The notes: generated from the sequence alone by a model not told the origin. Shown: positions 43,542-51,870, counted from the stretch's first letter. The stretch is 64,000 nt of DNA from Rhodospirillales bacterium (GCA_009694195.1 SHVQ01000008.1:22219-86218), one strand, 5' to 3'. Made by a program: numbers and translations.

Positions 43542-43564
43542 CTAGACTAGACCGTCCAGTCTAG
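43542..43564 (-). promoter_or_regulatory. TetR-type operator upstream of the RND operon
   Basis: TAGAC-CGTCCA-GTCTA (43548-43563) is a perfect palindrome, overlapped by a second TAGAC at 43543, giving CTAGACT...AGTCTAG arms. This kind of site is typical of TetR/AcrR repressors of efflux pumps. No tetR gene is adjacent. An 11-base C run lies farther upstream at 43608-43618. Confidence 0.55.
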
Positions 43565-43635
43565 TGACGGTGGTCCGCCCAGTCAACGGCTCTTCGCGCC
43601 GTGCCGTCCCCCCCCCCCGTGCGTTCGAATCCTCC

Positions 43636-44592
43636 TCAGCGCTTCTTCTTCGGATTTTTCCCCGGAAATATCGTCCCCAGCGATTCGATGATGACGTGGG
43701 TCGCGGTCAGCGCCGTGATGAAACTCGGGTCGTAGAGGGGATTCACCTCCATCAGGTCGAACCCGACGATGTGGTTCTTGCTGCAGACGAGGTCGAGGAA
43801 CTTGCGCGCCTGAAGGAAGGTAAGCCCACCCGGCTCGGGCGTCCCCGTCCCCGGCACGATCGAGGCGTCGAGGGCGTCGATGTCGAAGGTGATGTAGACG
43901 TCCTTCCCCTTCGGCAACAGCTTGGCGAAGTGGTCGACGCCCTTCTCGTGAACCTCCCAGGCGCAGATCATCCGGTTTCCGTCCCGCTTGTGGTCCGCGA
44001 GGTCGCTCGGCTGCTGGCGGAAGCTGTTGATCCCGATCGAGACGATCCGCTCGACGAACGGGAGCTCGCGCACGCGGCGCAGCACGTTGCCGTGCCCGAA
44101 GCGGACGCCGTAGACCTCGTCCCGGTAGTCGGCGTGGGCGTCGAACTGCACCACCGTGATCGGCTTCCGCCAGCCTTCGTAGGCGCGCATGACCGGAAAC
44201 GTGATGGAGTGATCGCCGCCGAGGACGACCGGCATCGCCTTATGATCGAGGATGTTTTTGACGGCGTCGGTCGTGCGCTGGAAGTTGTCCTCCCAGACGA
44301 GCGGAAGGATCTCGACGTCCGCGCAGTCGACGATCTTGCACTCGCCCCGCCAGCAGTTTCTCCGCATGTCCCAATAGCCGGGGCGCTCCGCCGAGAGCGA
44401 CGTGTAGCGGACCGACCAGTCGCGGATGTGCTTGGGCCCGTGCCGGGTGCCCGAGCGGAAGCCCGTGCCTTGATCGAACGGCACCCCGAGGACGGCGACG
44501 TCCGCGGTCCATTTTCCGTCCGTCGTGACTTGCGGCGCCTTCCCGAACGTCGGGATGCCGAACATCGATAGTCCGAGTTGCTTGAAACTCAT
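43636..44592 (-). CDS. Ureohydrolase family protein (agmatinase-like)
   Basis: A 318-residue binuclear manganese hydrolase that splits a guanidino group to urea and an amine. Metal ligands are GGDHS (His), DAHAD (Asp, His, Asp) and DIDALD (Asp, Asp). The substrate could be agmatine, guanidinobutyrate or another guanidino acid. Its partner gene, a TPP enzyme, lies 28 bases upstream in the same direction. The C-terminus is basic (KNPKKKR). Confidence 0.88.
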   Translation of the reverse strand: MSFKQLGLSMFGIPTFGKAPQVTTDGKWTADVAVLGVPFDQGTGFRSGTRHGPKHIRDWSVRYTSLSAERPGYWDMRRNCWRGECKIVDCADVEILPLVWEDNFQRTTDAVKNILDHKAMPVVLGGDHSITFPVMRAYEGWRKPITVVQFDAHADYRDEVYGVRFGHGNVLRRVRELPFVERIVSIGINSFRQQPSDLADHKRDGNRMICAWEVHEKGVDHFAKLLPKGKDVYITFDIDALDASIVPGTGTPEPGGLTFLQARKFLDLVCSKNHIVGFDLMEVNPLYDPSFITALTATHVIIESLGTIFPGKNPKKKR

Positions 44593-44620
44593 GGAACGAC
44601 CCCTTTCTTAAAAATTTGCA

Positions 44621-46309
44621 TTAGCGATTTCGATGGATGCCGCGCAGTTGCGCGATAGTTCGGTCGGTGGTGATCAATTCGGGCTCGACCCGCAGCTCGA
44701 GGACGGCCGGCCGCCCCGACTTCCGCGCGCGCGCGAACGCGGGCGCGAACTCCTTCGTCGTCCGCACCGTCTCGCCGTGGGCGCCGAAGCTTTTCGCCCA
44801 CGCGGCGAAGTCCGGATTGACGAGGTCCGTCCCGACCACCCGGCGCGGGTAGTCGCGCTCCTGGTGCACGCGGATGGAGCCGTACATGTTGTTGTTGACG
44901 ACGATGATGATCGGCTTCACGCCGTACTGGACGGCCGTCGCGATCTCCTGCCCCGTCATGAGGGCCCCACCGTCGCCGCAGAACCCGATGACCGGGCGAT
45001 CGGGGTGGGCGAGGCTCGCGCCGACGGCGGCCGGAACGGCGTACCCCATGCTGCCGCTGGTCGGCCCGAGATGGGTGGGGAAGCGGCGGAACCGATGGAA
45101 GCGCTGGACCCAGCCGGAGAACGTGCCGGCATCGGTCGTGATGATCGCCTCGGGCGGCAGCACCTCTCCGAGATGCTTCATGACGGCCGTCATGTCGAGC
45201 CGCCGCCCGACCATTCCCTTCGTCGGCTGTAGGCGGCTCACATAGACCTGGCGAAGACGCTTCGTCCACGCGGCCCAGCGCGCGCTGTCCACCGGCTTCA
45301 AGGCCGTCGCGGCGCGCAAGAAATTCCCGACGCCGGCGCAGATGGGAAGGGTCGGGTGAATGGCGCGGCCGATCTCATCGGGATCGGGAAAGACCTGGAT
45401 CAACTTTTGCTTCGGAACCGGTACTTCGAGCAAGGCGTACTGATCCGTCGTGTCGTCGTCGAGCCTGGTGCCGATGGCGAGCACAAGGTCCGCCGTCTTC
45501 AAAAGATCGTTCGTCTCCTTCGGACCGCTCCCCGCGATGGGGCCGATGTAGCAGTCGCTTGCATTGTCGATCCGGTCCTGGCAGCGAAACCCCGCCCCGA
45601 CCGGGAGCCGGTTTGCGGCTGCGAATTTTTCCAAGTCCGCGCACGCCTCGGGCGTCCAGCCGCCGCCGCCCGCGATGACGAACGGACGCTTCGCGCGCGA
45701 CAAGAGGGCCTGCATCTCGCGGAGCGCCCGCGGCTCCGCCCCCGGCTCAACCGCGACGTAAGGACCCGTGTCCGCCACATCGGTCCGCTCGGTCTGCATG
45801 TCTTCGGGCAGCGCGACGGCGACCGGGCCCGCGCGTCCGGCACAGGCCCTTTGGAAGGCCTGCTTCATGAGCTCGGGAATGCGGTTCGGCCGCTCGACCT
45901 GGACCACCCATTTGCAAAGCGGCGCCAGAAACTTCCGGTAATCCATTTCCTGGATCGGGTCCCGATATTCCTGGTAGCGCGGGACTTGACCGACCAGGAG
46001 GACGAGCGGCGTCGAATCCTCTTGAGCGTTGTGCAAGCCGATCGTCGCGTGGCAGGCGCCGGGGCCGCGCGAGACGAAGATCACGCCGGGCTTCCCCGTG
46101 ACGCGCGCATACGCCGACGCCATGTGGACGGCACCGCCTTCGTGGCGGCAGGTGATCACGCGGATGTCGTTGCGCCCGTAAAGCGCGTCGAGCACGCCGA
46201 GGAAGCTCTCGCCGGGAACGGAGAAGACCGTTTCGATGCCGTGGATGCGGAGCGCATCGACGACGATCTCGCCGCCCGTCCGCCGGCGGCCTGCGGTGCG
46301 CTTTTTCAT
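44621..46309 (-). CDS. Thiamine diphosphate enzyme, acetolactate-synthase-like
   Basis: A 562-residue TPP enzyme with the standard three domains. Catalytic Glu is in CRHEGGAVHMASAYARV. The C-terminal TPP/Mg motif is GFCGDGGALMTGQE closed by VVNNNMYGS. A strong GGGGAGAGG site before 46309 supports this start over the longer frame. Acetolactate synthase, glyoxylate carboligase and carboxyethylarginine synthase (CEAS) share this fold. No ilvH-like small subunit is present, so it is unlikely to be the biosynthetic enzyme. Confidence 0.85.
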   Translation of the reverse strand: MKKRTAGRRRTGGEIVVDALRIHGIETVFSVPGESFLGVLDALYGRNDIRVITCRHEGGAVHMASAYARVTGKPGVIFVSRGPGACHATIGLHNAQEDSTPLVLLVGQVPRYQEYRDPIQEMDYRKFLAPLCKWVVQVERPNRIPELMKQAFQRACAGRAGPVAVALPEDMQTERTDVADTGPYVAVEPGAEPRALREMQALLSRAKRPFVIAGGGGWTPEACADLEKFAAANRLPVGAGFRCQDRIDNASDCYIGPIAGSGPKETNDLLKTADLVLAIGTRLDDDTTDQYALLEVPVPKQKLIQVFPDPDEIGRAIHPTLPICAGVGNFLRAATALKPVDSARWAAWTKRLRQVYVSRLQPTKGMVGRRLDMTAVMKHLGEVLPPEAIITTDAGTFSGWVQRFHRFRRFPTHLGPTSGSMGYAVPAAVGASLAHPDRPVIGFCGDGGALMTGQEIATAVQYGVKPIIIVVNNNMYGSIRVHQERDYPRRVVGTDLVNPDFAAWAKSFGAHGETVRTTKEFAPAFARARKSGRPAVLELRVEPELITTDRTIAQLRGIHRNR

Positions 46310-46441
46310 TCCTCTCCCCAGGCTTCGGTCGCCTCCCGGCGGCCAGAGGGCGACAAAACTACAAGACGCCAAGGGCAGGGTCGAGTATCATCGTTCCACC
46401 TAGAGATTCCTCGTTTTTGGGGCGTGGAGTCCCGCCGGCGG

Positions 46442-47275
46442 ATGGTTTCGTTTTCCAGTACGCGCCTTCGCGGCGCAGCCACCCGGGTACCGCCGATCGT
46501 TTTCCTCTTCGCGTTCCACATCCTCCTCCAACTCGCGGCACTCGCGAGCGCGCCTTCGCCCGCAGAAGCCCAGCAGATGTTCATGGGCGTCGTGGTCACG
46601 CCCGCGTCCGGCACCTATGTCATCCTGCAGGACATCAACGTCAGGGCCGAGCCCGCGACGAAGAGCAACAAGGTCGCCAACCTGAAGACGGGCGACCGCG
46701 TGGAGGCCGCCGGCCGCGTGACCGGAGGCTGGGTCGCCGTCAGGAAAGGCGACAACGACATCGGCTTCGTCTACGCGCCTTCGATGATGCCGTTGATCGA
46801 CGGCGTGCTGACCGAAGACATTCGCGCCAACATCGCGATCGAAAAGGACATCAAGTGCAACTACACGGTCCGCTTCGAAGGGAAGAACGCGATCGAGGGC
46901 GAGGACTACGACATTGCCGACTACGAGGTCGCCTATGTCTGCCAGGTCGGCGCCAAAAAGGTCGAGTTTCTCGCCTCCATGTACATGAGCGAAGCGTCCT
47001 ACCAATTGTCCCAGAACGCCGTCTTCCAAATCAATATCGACGTTCTCGACATGAATCGCAGCTTCGACAATGTGTTTTCGACCGTGCTTTTGTACGACCG
47101 CGAGAAAGAGCACGTCGTGCTCGACTCGATCAGCATCGAGGATTATCGCGGCACGCCGGGGACGAAAGAAAAGCCGGCGAAAACGGTCGCCGAGGCGCTC
47201 CGCGTCGCAGTCGAGCTGGCACTCGGGGCCTGGAGCCGGAAGGCGTGGACGGGGCTCGCCGAACCCCGGCGGTAG
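46442..47275 (+). CDS. Exported SH3-domain protein
   Basis: A 277-residue protein with a signal peptide (residues about 1-43, ending SPAEAQQ). A bacterial SH3 domain follows at about 58-105 (YVILQDINVRAEPATKSNKVAN, LKTGDRVEAAGRVTGGWVAV). The C-terminal half is beta-rich and unclassified. Such domains bind cell-wall or protein ligands. An open frame extends upstream to 45356 but only opposite the TPP gene, so I use the ATG at 46442. Confidence 0.8.
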   Translation: MVSFSSTRLRGAATRVPPIVFLFAFHILLQLAALASAPSPAEAQQMFMGVVVTPASGTYVILQDINVRAEPATKSNKVANLKTGDRVEAAGRVTGGWVAVRKGDNDIGFVYAPSMMPLIDGVLTEDIRANIAIEKDIKCNYTVRFEGKNAIEGEDYDIADYEVAYVCQVGAKKVEFLASMYMSEASYQLSQNAVFQINIDVLDMNRSFDNVFSTVLLYDREKEHVVLDSISIEDYRGTPGTKEKPAKTVAEALRVAVELALGAWSRKAWTGLAEPRR

Positions 47276-47307
47276 ATCGCCCGCCGCGGCCTTTCTCGGC
47301 CACCCCA

Positions 47308-47351
47308 TTGCGCGCGGTCTCAATAGAGACTATATTCGGTCTCACATGAGA
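47308..47351 (+). promoter_or_regulatory. Promoter and palindromic operators of the Xre-RES operon
   Basis: TTGCGC (47308-47313), a 17-base spacer and TATATT (47331-47336) make a good promoter. The spacer contains the perfect palindrome GTCTC-AATA-GAGAC (47317-47330), and TCTCA-CA-TGAGA (47340-47351) follows the -10. AAGGAG lies just before the antitoxin ATG. This is a typical self-repressed toxin-antitoxin arrangement. Confidence 0.65.
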
Positions 47352-47363
47352 TAAGGAGATTCC

Positions 47364-47780
47364 ATGACCACGCTCTTCGACGCGGCAAGGTTCCTCAAGG
47401 TTCCGGCCGCATCGGCCGTCCAATATATCGAGCGCGTGAACAGGGGGCTTCCCGTGCGTACGCTCGCAAGGATCGCGGACGCCATCGCGCCGGCGGACGT
47501 CGAGTTTCGATACCGCATCATACCGAAGGCAACGCTCGCGCGGTTCAAATTGACGCGCCGCCTGAACAAGGTTCAGGGCGAGCTTGTGACGCGCCTCGCC
47601 GAAGTGTGGACGGATGCGATTCGCGTTTGGAAGTCCGACGAAGCCGCCCGGAATTTTCTGAATCGCAAGCACCCCTTGCTGGAAAACAAACGTCCGATAG
47701 ACATCGTTCTGCAAAGCGAGATCGGCGCGCAGCTCGTGCGCGACGTGCTTGGCCGACTTGAGCACGGGTCTGCCGTGTGA
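47364..47780 (+). CDS. Xre/MbcA/ParS-type antitoxin (DUF2384)
   Basis: A 138-residue antitoxin. The N-terminal half is an Xre-like helical domain and the C-terminal half is the toxin-binding region, with AEVWTDAIRVWKSDEAARNFLNRKHPLL and the ending RPIDIVLQSEIGAQLVRDVLGRLEHG (each the family pattern). It neutralises the RES toxin encoded next. The stop overlaps the toxin start (GTGA), and a palindromic operator lies upstream, fitting autoregulation. Confidence 0.9.
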   Translation: MTTLFDAARFLKVPAASAVQYIERVNRGLPVRTLARIADAIAPADVEFRYRIIPKATLARFKLTRRLNKVQGELVTRLAEVWTDAIRVWKSDEAARNFLNRKHPLLENKRPIDIVLQSEIGAQLVRDVLGRLEHGSAV

Positions 47781-48259
47781 CGGCACAAATTCTCGACCGG
47801 ATTCTTACGAGTTACAGGATCGGCGACCCGCGCGGCCAATACCCCATCTTTGACGCCAGGGGCTCCACCGTCAGTCCCGGTCGGTGGAACTCGGCGTCAT
47901 GTCCGATGATTTACACGAGCGAGCACTATTCGACCGCGATGCTCGAAAAGCTCGTACACGGTAGCGGCCATATACCGCCGAACCAGCACTTCGTAAAAAT
48001 CACGATCCCAAATGGCGTCAGCTATGAAGTGCTCAATACCGCCATGCTGCCCAATTGGCATTTAGGATCATTCGCGGGCAGCCGGCCGTTCGGCGATGCG
48101 TGGCAGCAAAGCAAGCGAACGCTGTTGCTGATCGTTCCGAGTGTTGTCGCGCGCGAAGAGCGGAACATTCTTATCAATCCGCAGCACCCCGAATTTCCAA
48201 CCGTCACATGCAGCCTAGCCACTCCCGTGTGGTGGGATTCGCGGCTGTTCGTGCCATAG
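47777..48259 (+). CDS. RES-domain toxin (NAD+ phosphorylase/hydrolase family)
   Basis: A 160-residue RES toxin with a GTG start. The family elements are YRIGDPRGQYPIFDARGST, SPGRWNSASCPMIYTSEHYS and AMLEKLVH, which include the R-x-x-x and glycine-arginine residues of the NAD-binding cleft. RES toxins deplete cellular NAD+. Together with the Xre antitoxin this forms an apparently intact type II system. Codon use looks less G+C-biased than its neighbours, suggesting transfer. Confidence 0.9.
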   Translation: MTAQILDRILTSYRIGDPRGQYPIFDARGSTVSPGRWNSASCPMIYTSEHYSTAMLEKLVHGSGHIPPNQHFVKITIPNGVSYEVLNTAMLPNWHLGSFAGSRPFGDAWQQSKRTLLLIVPSVVAREERNILINPQHPEFPTVTCSLATPVWWDSRLFVP

Positions 48260-48289
48260 GCGCTAAGCCAAGGTTCAGTGCCCCACCGC

Positions 48290-48319
48290 CTTGGTATACC
48301 AAGCGCAATGTGGCATATT
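48290..48319 (+). promoter_or_regulatory. Promoter with a GntR-type palindromic operator before the ABC importer
   Basis: CTTGGTATACCAAG (48290-48303) is a perfect 14-bp palindrome of the TGGTATACCA kind bound by FadR-group GntR regulators. Its TTGGTA can act as a -35, with CATATT at 48314-48319 as -10 after 17 bases. A regulator bound there would block transcription of 48382 onward. No gntR gene is adjacent. Confidence 0.55.
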
Positions 48320-48381
48320 TCGGCGAGCCCGCGAGGACTAAGGGGGAAGCCGCGCGGGCCTGAAACCAGCGGAGGATCACG

Positions 48382-49383
48382 ATGAAAAAGCATCTCGGGA
48401 CGAAATCGTTCTTTGTCATTGCCGCAGTCTTCACCCTTGCAACGCTCGCAGGCGACGCGCTTGCGCAAACGAAGACCACCAAGATCCGCTACGCGCTCGG
48501 CGATATCGTCACCCACGATGACCTCAATCTCCTGATCGCGCTCGACCGTGCGAAAGCGCGCGGCGTCGAGGTGGAGATCACGCCGTTCAAGTCCGAGGAC
48601 CTGGCGACCCAGGCGGTGATCAACGGCCAGGCCGACATCGGCCAGGGGACGCCCTATGCCGTCATCCAGAAGCTGAAGGCGCCGGTCCGCTTCTTCTATC
48701 AGCTGAGCGCGCTGCAGTTCTTCCCCGTTGTCGATAAGTCGCTCTACAAGACCTGGAAGGACCTGGACGGCCAGGACATCGTCGTCCATTCGCGCGGCTC
48801 CGGCACCGAAGCGATCATGAGCATGATGGCGAAGCACCACGGCATTAAATACAAGAGCGTGAGTTACGTGCCGGGCTCGGAAGTGCGGGCGCTGGCCATG
48901 CTGAAGGGCAACATCAAGGCCTCCATCGTCGACAACACGAACAAGAACCTGCTGATGAAGGAGGCGCCGGACAAGTTCCTGGTGCTGCCCTTGGGCGAGA
49001 TCAAGGCCAGCGACGAAGCATTGTTCGCCACCAACGCCTTCCTCGACGCCAATAAAGCGGCCGTCGGCATCCTGCTCGAAGAGCTGTTGAAGGTGTGGCG
49101 CGAGATCAACAAGGACCCCGCCTTCGCCGTCCGCGAGCGCCAGCGCCTGGGGCTCCTCAAGGACCTGCCCGCCAAGCTCGAGGGCGAAGTCGAGCCCTAC
49201 TTCAAGCAGGCCGTCGCCGGCGGCATTTTCCCCAACGACGGCGGCCTCGCCGGCGCGGTCAAGAACGACTTCGAGTTCTTCACCGCCTCCGGCGCGCTCC
49301 AGGGCACGCCGCAGGAGCTAAAGGCCGACGACTTCTGGAACCTTGCGCCCTTGAAAGCGGCGCTGGCCAAGGTCGGCGGCTGA
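48382..49383 (+). CDS. ABC importer substrate-binding protein (NMT1/SsuA/TauA-like)
   Basis: A 333-residue periplasmic protein. The signal peptide MKKHLGTKSFFVIAAVFTLA runs to about residue 28 (GDALAQ). The NMT1-like body starts KIRYALGDIVTHDDLNLLIA and includes VINGQADIGQGTPYAVIQ and VVHSRGSGTEAIMSMMAKHHG. The family binds sulfonates, nitrate, pyrimidine precursors or similar anions. The xsc module in this window makes a sulfonate an attractive but unproven ligand. It begins the four-gene importer. Confidence 0.87.
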   Translation: MKKHLGTKSFFVIAAVFTLATLAGDALAQTKTTKIRYALGDIVTHDDLNLLIALDRAKARGVEVEITPFKSEDLATQAVINGQADIGQGTPYAVIQKLKAPVRFFYQLSALQFFPVVDKSLYKTWKDLDGQDIVVHSRGSGTEAIMSMMAKHHGIKYKSVSYVPGSEVRALAMLKGNIKASIVDNTNKNLLMKEAPDKFLVLPLGEIKASDEALFATNAFLDANKAAVGILLEELLKVWREINKDPAFAVRERQRLGLLKDLPAKLEGEVEPYFKQAVAGGIFPNDGGLAGAVKNDFEFFTASGALQGTPQELKADDFWNLAPLKAALAKVGG

Positions 49384-49389
49384 GTTTAA

Positions 49390-49485
49390 CCCCCTCACCC
49401 TCCCCTCTCCCCCGCTAAACGGGGGAGAGGGTTGAGAAGGGTTGACGCGGCGCCAGCCGCGGTTACCCGAAGCTGGGTGAGGGGG
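49390..49485. repeat. MITE-like palindromic repeat, copy 3
   Basis: A 96-base unit with the same 11-bp terminal inverted repeats and hairpin as the copy at 39223. It lies between the binding-protein and permease genes of the ABC operon and could form a stem that lowers or stabilises expression downstream. Confidence 0.85.
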
Positions 49486-49499
49486 CGAAATCCTCTTCG

Positions 49500-50273
49500 A
49501 TGATGCTTCACGACAGGTCTCCAGCGCTCTCACGCCATCCCTGGCGGGCGGTGTCGTTCGTGCTCGTCTTCGGCGCGTGGGAGATCGCGGGCCGGATTCC
49601 GATCAGTCTCGCTTTTCCGACGTTCGGCGAAACGGTCGCGGCGCTTCTCGCACTCATCGCCGATGGCTCGTTGATCAAGGCCTACGCATCGACCTTGCAA
49701 CCGCTCCTCATCGGCATTGCGGTCTCGGCCGTGGTCGGCGTGGCCGCGGGCGTCGGCATGGGCCTCTCGCGGTCGCTCGAGTGGCTGGCGCTTCCGATCT
49801 TCATCATTCTGCAGGCGGCTCCGCTCGCCGCGATCATTCCGCTGATCACGTACATCTACGGCATCGGGCTGACGGCGAAGTCGCTCGCCGTCATCCTGCT
49901 GGCGACGCCCGTGGTGGTGATGAACGCCTACAAGGGCATCCGCAACACCGACCCCTCCCTCATCGCCATGGGCCGGTCCTTCCTCGGCACGCGCACGCAA
50001 CAGATTTTGAAGATCATGATCCCGCACGCGCGCGGGCTGATCTTCGCCGGCCTCCGGCTCGGGCTCGCCATGGGGTTCGTGGGCGTCGTCGTCGCCGAGC
50101 TTCTGATCACGCCGACCGGCATCGGCGATCTCATCACCTATCACGGCTCCGTCGCCAATTACGCGGAGATGTACGCATCCATCGTCTCCATCGTGGCGCT
50201 CGCCGCCGTCACCATCGGCGCCCTCGAGCGCGTCGAGCGGCGGCTGTTTCGCGCGACCGGCGCGGCGGCCTAG
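49500..50273 (+). CDS. ABC importer permease 1
   Basis: A 257-residue BPD-type permease with six helices. The EAA loop is MGRSFLGTRTQQILKIMIPHARGLIFAGLRLG (read as EAA-like signature with the conserved IP.A). It is similar in type to SsuC/TauC. It follows the binding protein after a palindromic repeat. A second, different permease gene after the ATPase suggests a heterodimeric channel. Confidence 0.87.
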   Translation: MMLHDRSPALSRHPWRAVSFVLVFGAWEIAGRIPISLAFPTFGETVAALLALIADGSLIKAYASTLQPLLIGIAVSAVVGVAAGVGMGLSRSLEWLALPIFIILQAAPLAAIIPLITYIYGIGLTAKSLAVILLATPVVVMNAYKGIRNTDPSLIAMGRSFLGTRTQQILKIMIPHARGLIFAGLRLGLAMGFVGVVVAELLITPTGIGDLITYHGSVANYAEMYASIVSIVALAAVTIGALERVERRLFRATGAAA

Positions 50274-50285
50274 GAGAACGGCCCC

Positions 50286-51050
50286 TTGGACGGGAAAATC
50301 ATCGTCGACGTGAAGGGTGTCTCGAAGACCTATGAGGGCGGCGTCGAGGCGTTGCAGGACGTCCACCTCGCCGTCCCGCCCGGCCGCCTTACGACGTTTC
50401 TCGGGCCCAGCGGGTGCGGCAAGACGACGCTTCTCAAGATCATCGCCGGCCTGATCGAGCCGACGGCGGGGGACGTGCTGGTCAAGGGGCGCCGCATCTC
50501 CGGGCCGGGCCCGGAGCGGGCCTTCGTGTTCCAGGATTTCGCGCTGCTGCCGTGGGCGAACGTGCTTCGCAACGTCGCCTTCGGGCTCGAGCTTCGCGGC
50601 ATGCCGGTGCCCGAGCGGCACGCGGTCGCGCGGACGTACATCGCCGAGGTCGGTCTCGCGGGCTTCGAGGAGAGCTACCCGAGCCAGCTTTCCGGCGGCA
50701 TGCGCCAGCGGGTAGGGCTCGCCCGCGCGCTCGCCGTCGACGCCGATATCCTGCTGATGGACGAGCCCTTCTCGTCCGTCGACGAGCAGACGCGCCGCAA
50801 GTTCCAGGAGGATCTGCTCGCCTTGCTCGGCCACCAGCGGAAGACGGTGATTTTCGTCACCCACTCGATCGAAGAGGCGGTCTATCTCTCCGACCGGATC
50901 GTGCTCCTCTCCCGACGGCCGGGAAAAGTATCCCGCGTGATCGAGTCGAACATCGACCGTTCGGGCTCGCCCGACGACATCCGGCGCGACCGGAACTATC
51001 TCGACGCCGTCGACGAGATTTGGCGGACGCTGAAAGCGTATCTCCCATGA
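50286..51050 (+). CDS. ABC importer ATP-binding protein
   Basis: A 254-residue ATPase of the SsuB/TauB/NrtD group. Walker A is LGPSGCGKTTLLKI, the signature is QLSGGMRQRVGLARAL, Walker B is ILLMDEPFSSVD and the switch His is VTHSIEEAV. The start is taken as TTG at 50286, which lacks a strong ribosome site. It powers the two permeases on either side and overlaps the second permease by four bases. Confidence 0.9.
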   Translation: MDGKIIVDVKGVSKTYEGGVEALQDVHLAVPPGRLTTFLGPSGCGKTTLLKIIAGLIEPTAGDVLVKGRRISGPGPERAFVFQDFALLPWANVLRNVAFGLELRGMPVPERHAVARTYIAEVGLAGFEESYPSQLSGGMRQRVGLARALAVDADILLMDEPFSSVDEQTRRKFQEDLLALLGHQRKTVIFVTHSIEEAVYLSDRIVLLSRRPGKVSRVIESNIDRSGSPDDIRRDRNYLDAVDEIWRTLKAYLP

Positions 51051-51799
51051 CGATCTTCGGCTGGAGAATTCCCCTCGCCGCCTCGCTCGCCGTCTGGTTC
51101 CTCGCGTGGGAAGCGGTCGGGCAGGCGAAGCTGTCGATGATCGTGCCGCCGGTCTCCGCCGTCGTCGTCGCCGGAATGGAGCTTATGCCCACGCAGAAGT
51201 TTCTCTCGGCCGCCTGGATCACGCTCACAGCCTTCGGCACCGGTCTCGGGCTCGCAATCGTGGTGGGGATCGCTCTCGGCGTCCTGATGGCGCGCGTCCC
51301 AAGGGTCGGGGACATCCTCGGCCTCTGGGTCAACATCTTCGTCAGCGCGCCCATCTCGGCCCTCGTTCCCATGCTGATGGCGATCGTCGGCATCGGCCAG
51401 GCGACGGTGGTGGTGACGGTCTTCCTGTTCGCCGTGTTCGTGATCATCCTGGACACCGAGGTCGGCGTCCGCCAGGCGAGCCCGTCGCTCCTCGAAATGG
51501 CGCGCTCGTTCGGGGCCAGCCGCCGCCAGCTCTACGCCAAGGTGCTGATCCTGGCGGCGCTGCCGGAGATCCTCGCCGGCGTCAGGCTCGGCGTGATCCG
51601 CGGCGTCAAGGGCGTGGTCATCGGCCAGCTCCTGATCTCCATTATCGGCATCGGCGAGATGTTCGAGCTCTACTCCCGCAACTTCCTGATGGAGGAGTTC
51701 TGGGCGCTCGTCATTCTCGTCTTCCTGTTCGCGTTCGCCGTCTCCGAATCCGTTGCCTGGCTCGAGCGCCGCATCGAGTACTACGCCGGCGCGCGCTGA
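51047..51799 (+). CDS. ABC importer permease 2
   Basis: A 250-residue BPD-type permease whose ATG overlaps the ATPase stop. The EAA loop reads EMARSFGASRRQLYAKVLILAALPEILAGVRLG across residues about 145-177. A longer open frame upstream only shadows the ATPase gene and was discarded. It completes a binding protein, permease, ATPase, permease set. Confidence 0.88.
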   Translation: MTIFGWRIPLAASLAVWFLAWEAVGQAKLSMIVPPVSAVVVAGMELMPTQKFLSAAWITLTAFGTGLGLAIVVGIALGVLMARVPRVGDILGLWVNIFVSAPISALVPMLMAIVGIGQATVVVTVFLFAVFVIILDTEVGVRQASPSLLEMARSFGASRRQLYAKVLILAALPEILAGVRLGVIRGVKGVVIGQLLISIIGIGEMFELYSRNFLMEEFWALVILVFLFAFAVSESVAWLERRIEYYAGAR

Positions 51800-51829
51800 C
51801 GCTCCCCTCGGTTGCAGGGCCGGGGAGCG
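51800..51829 (+). terminator. Hairpin after the ABC importer operon
   Basis: Perfect 8-bp arms CGCTCCCC and GGGGAGCG enclose a 14-base loop immediately after the permease stop and before gatC. There is no T-tract, so it may be a processing or Rho-assisted stop. Confidence 0.4.
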
Positions 51830-51870
51830 GGTGCTAACGTCCGCGCCCTTGAACGCCCAAGAGGACCCCC

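Noticed and set aside
39309..43550. A 1413-codon plus-strand open frame opposite the RND genes
   Set aside because: It is a high-G+C antisense shadow; the minus strand encodes a full RND pump and adaptor with all motifs, and the plus-strand product has Asp/His/Arg-rich low-complexity composition.
43608..43618. An 11-base C run as a phase-variation switch
   Set aside because: It lies between genes, neither inside a reading frame nor at a promoter spacing that I could define; it may also be a sequencing artefact.
45356..46441. The upstream extension of the SH3-protein frame
   Set aside because: It lies opposite the TPP enzyme gene, and a signal peptide starts at 46442.
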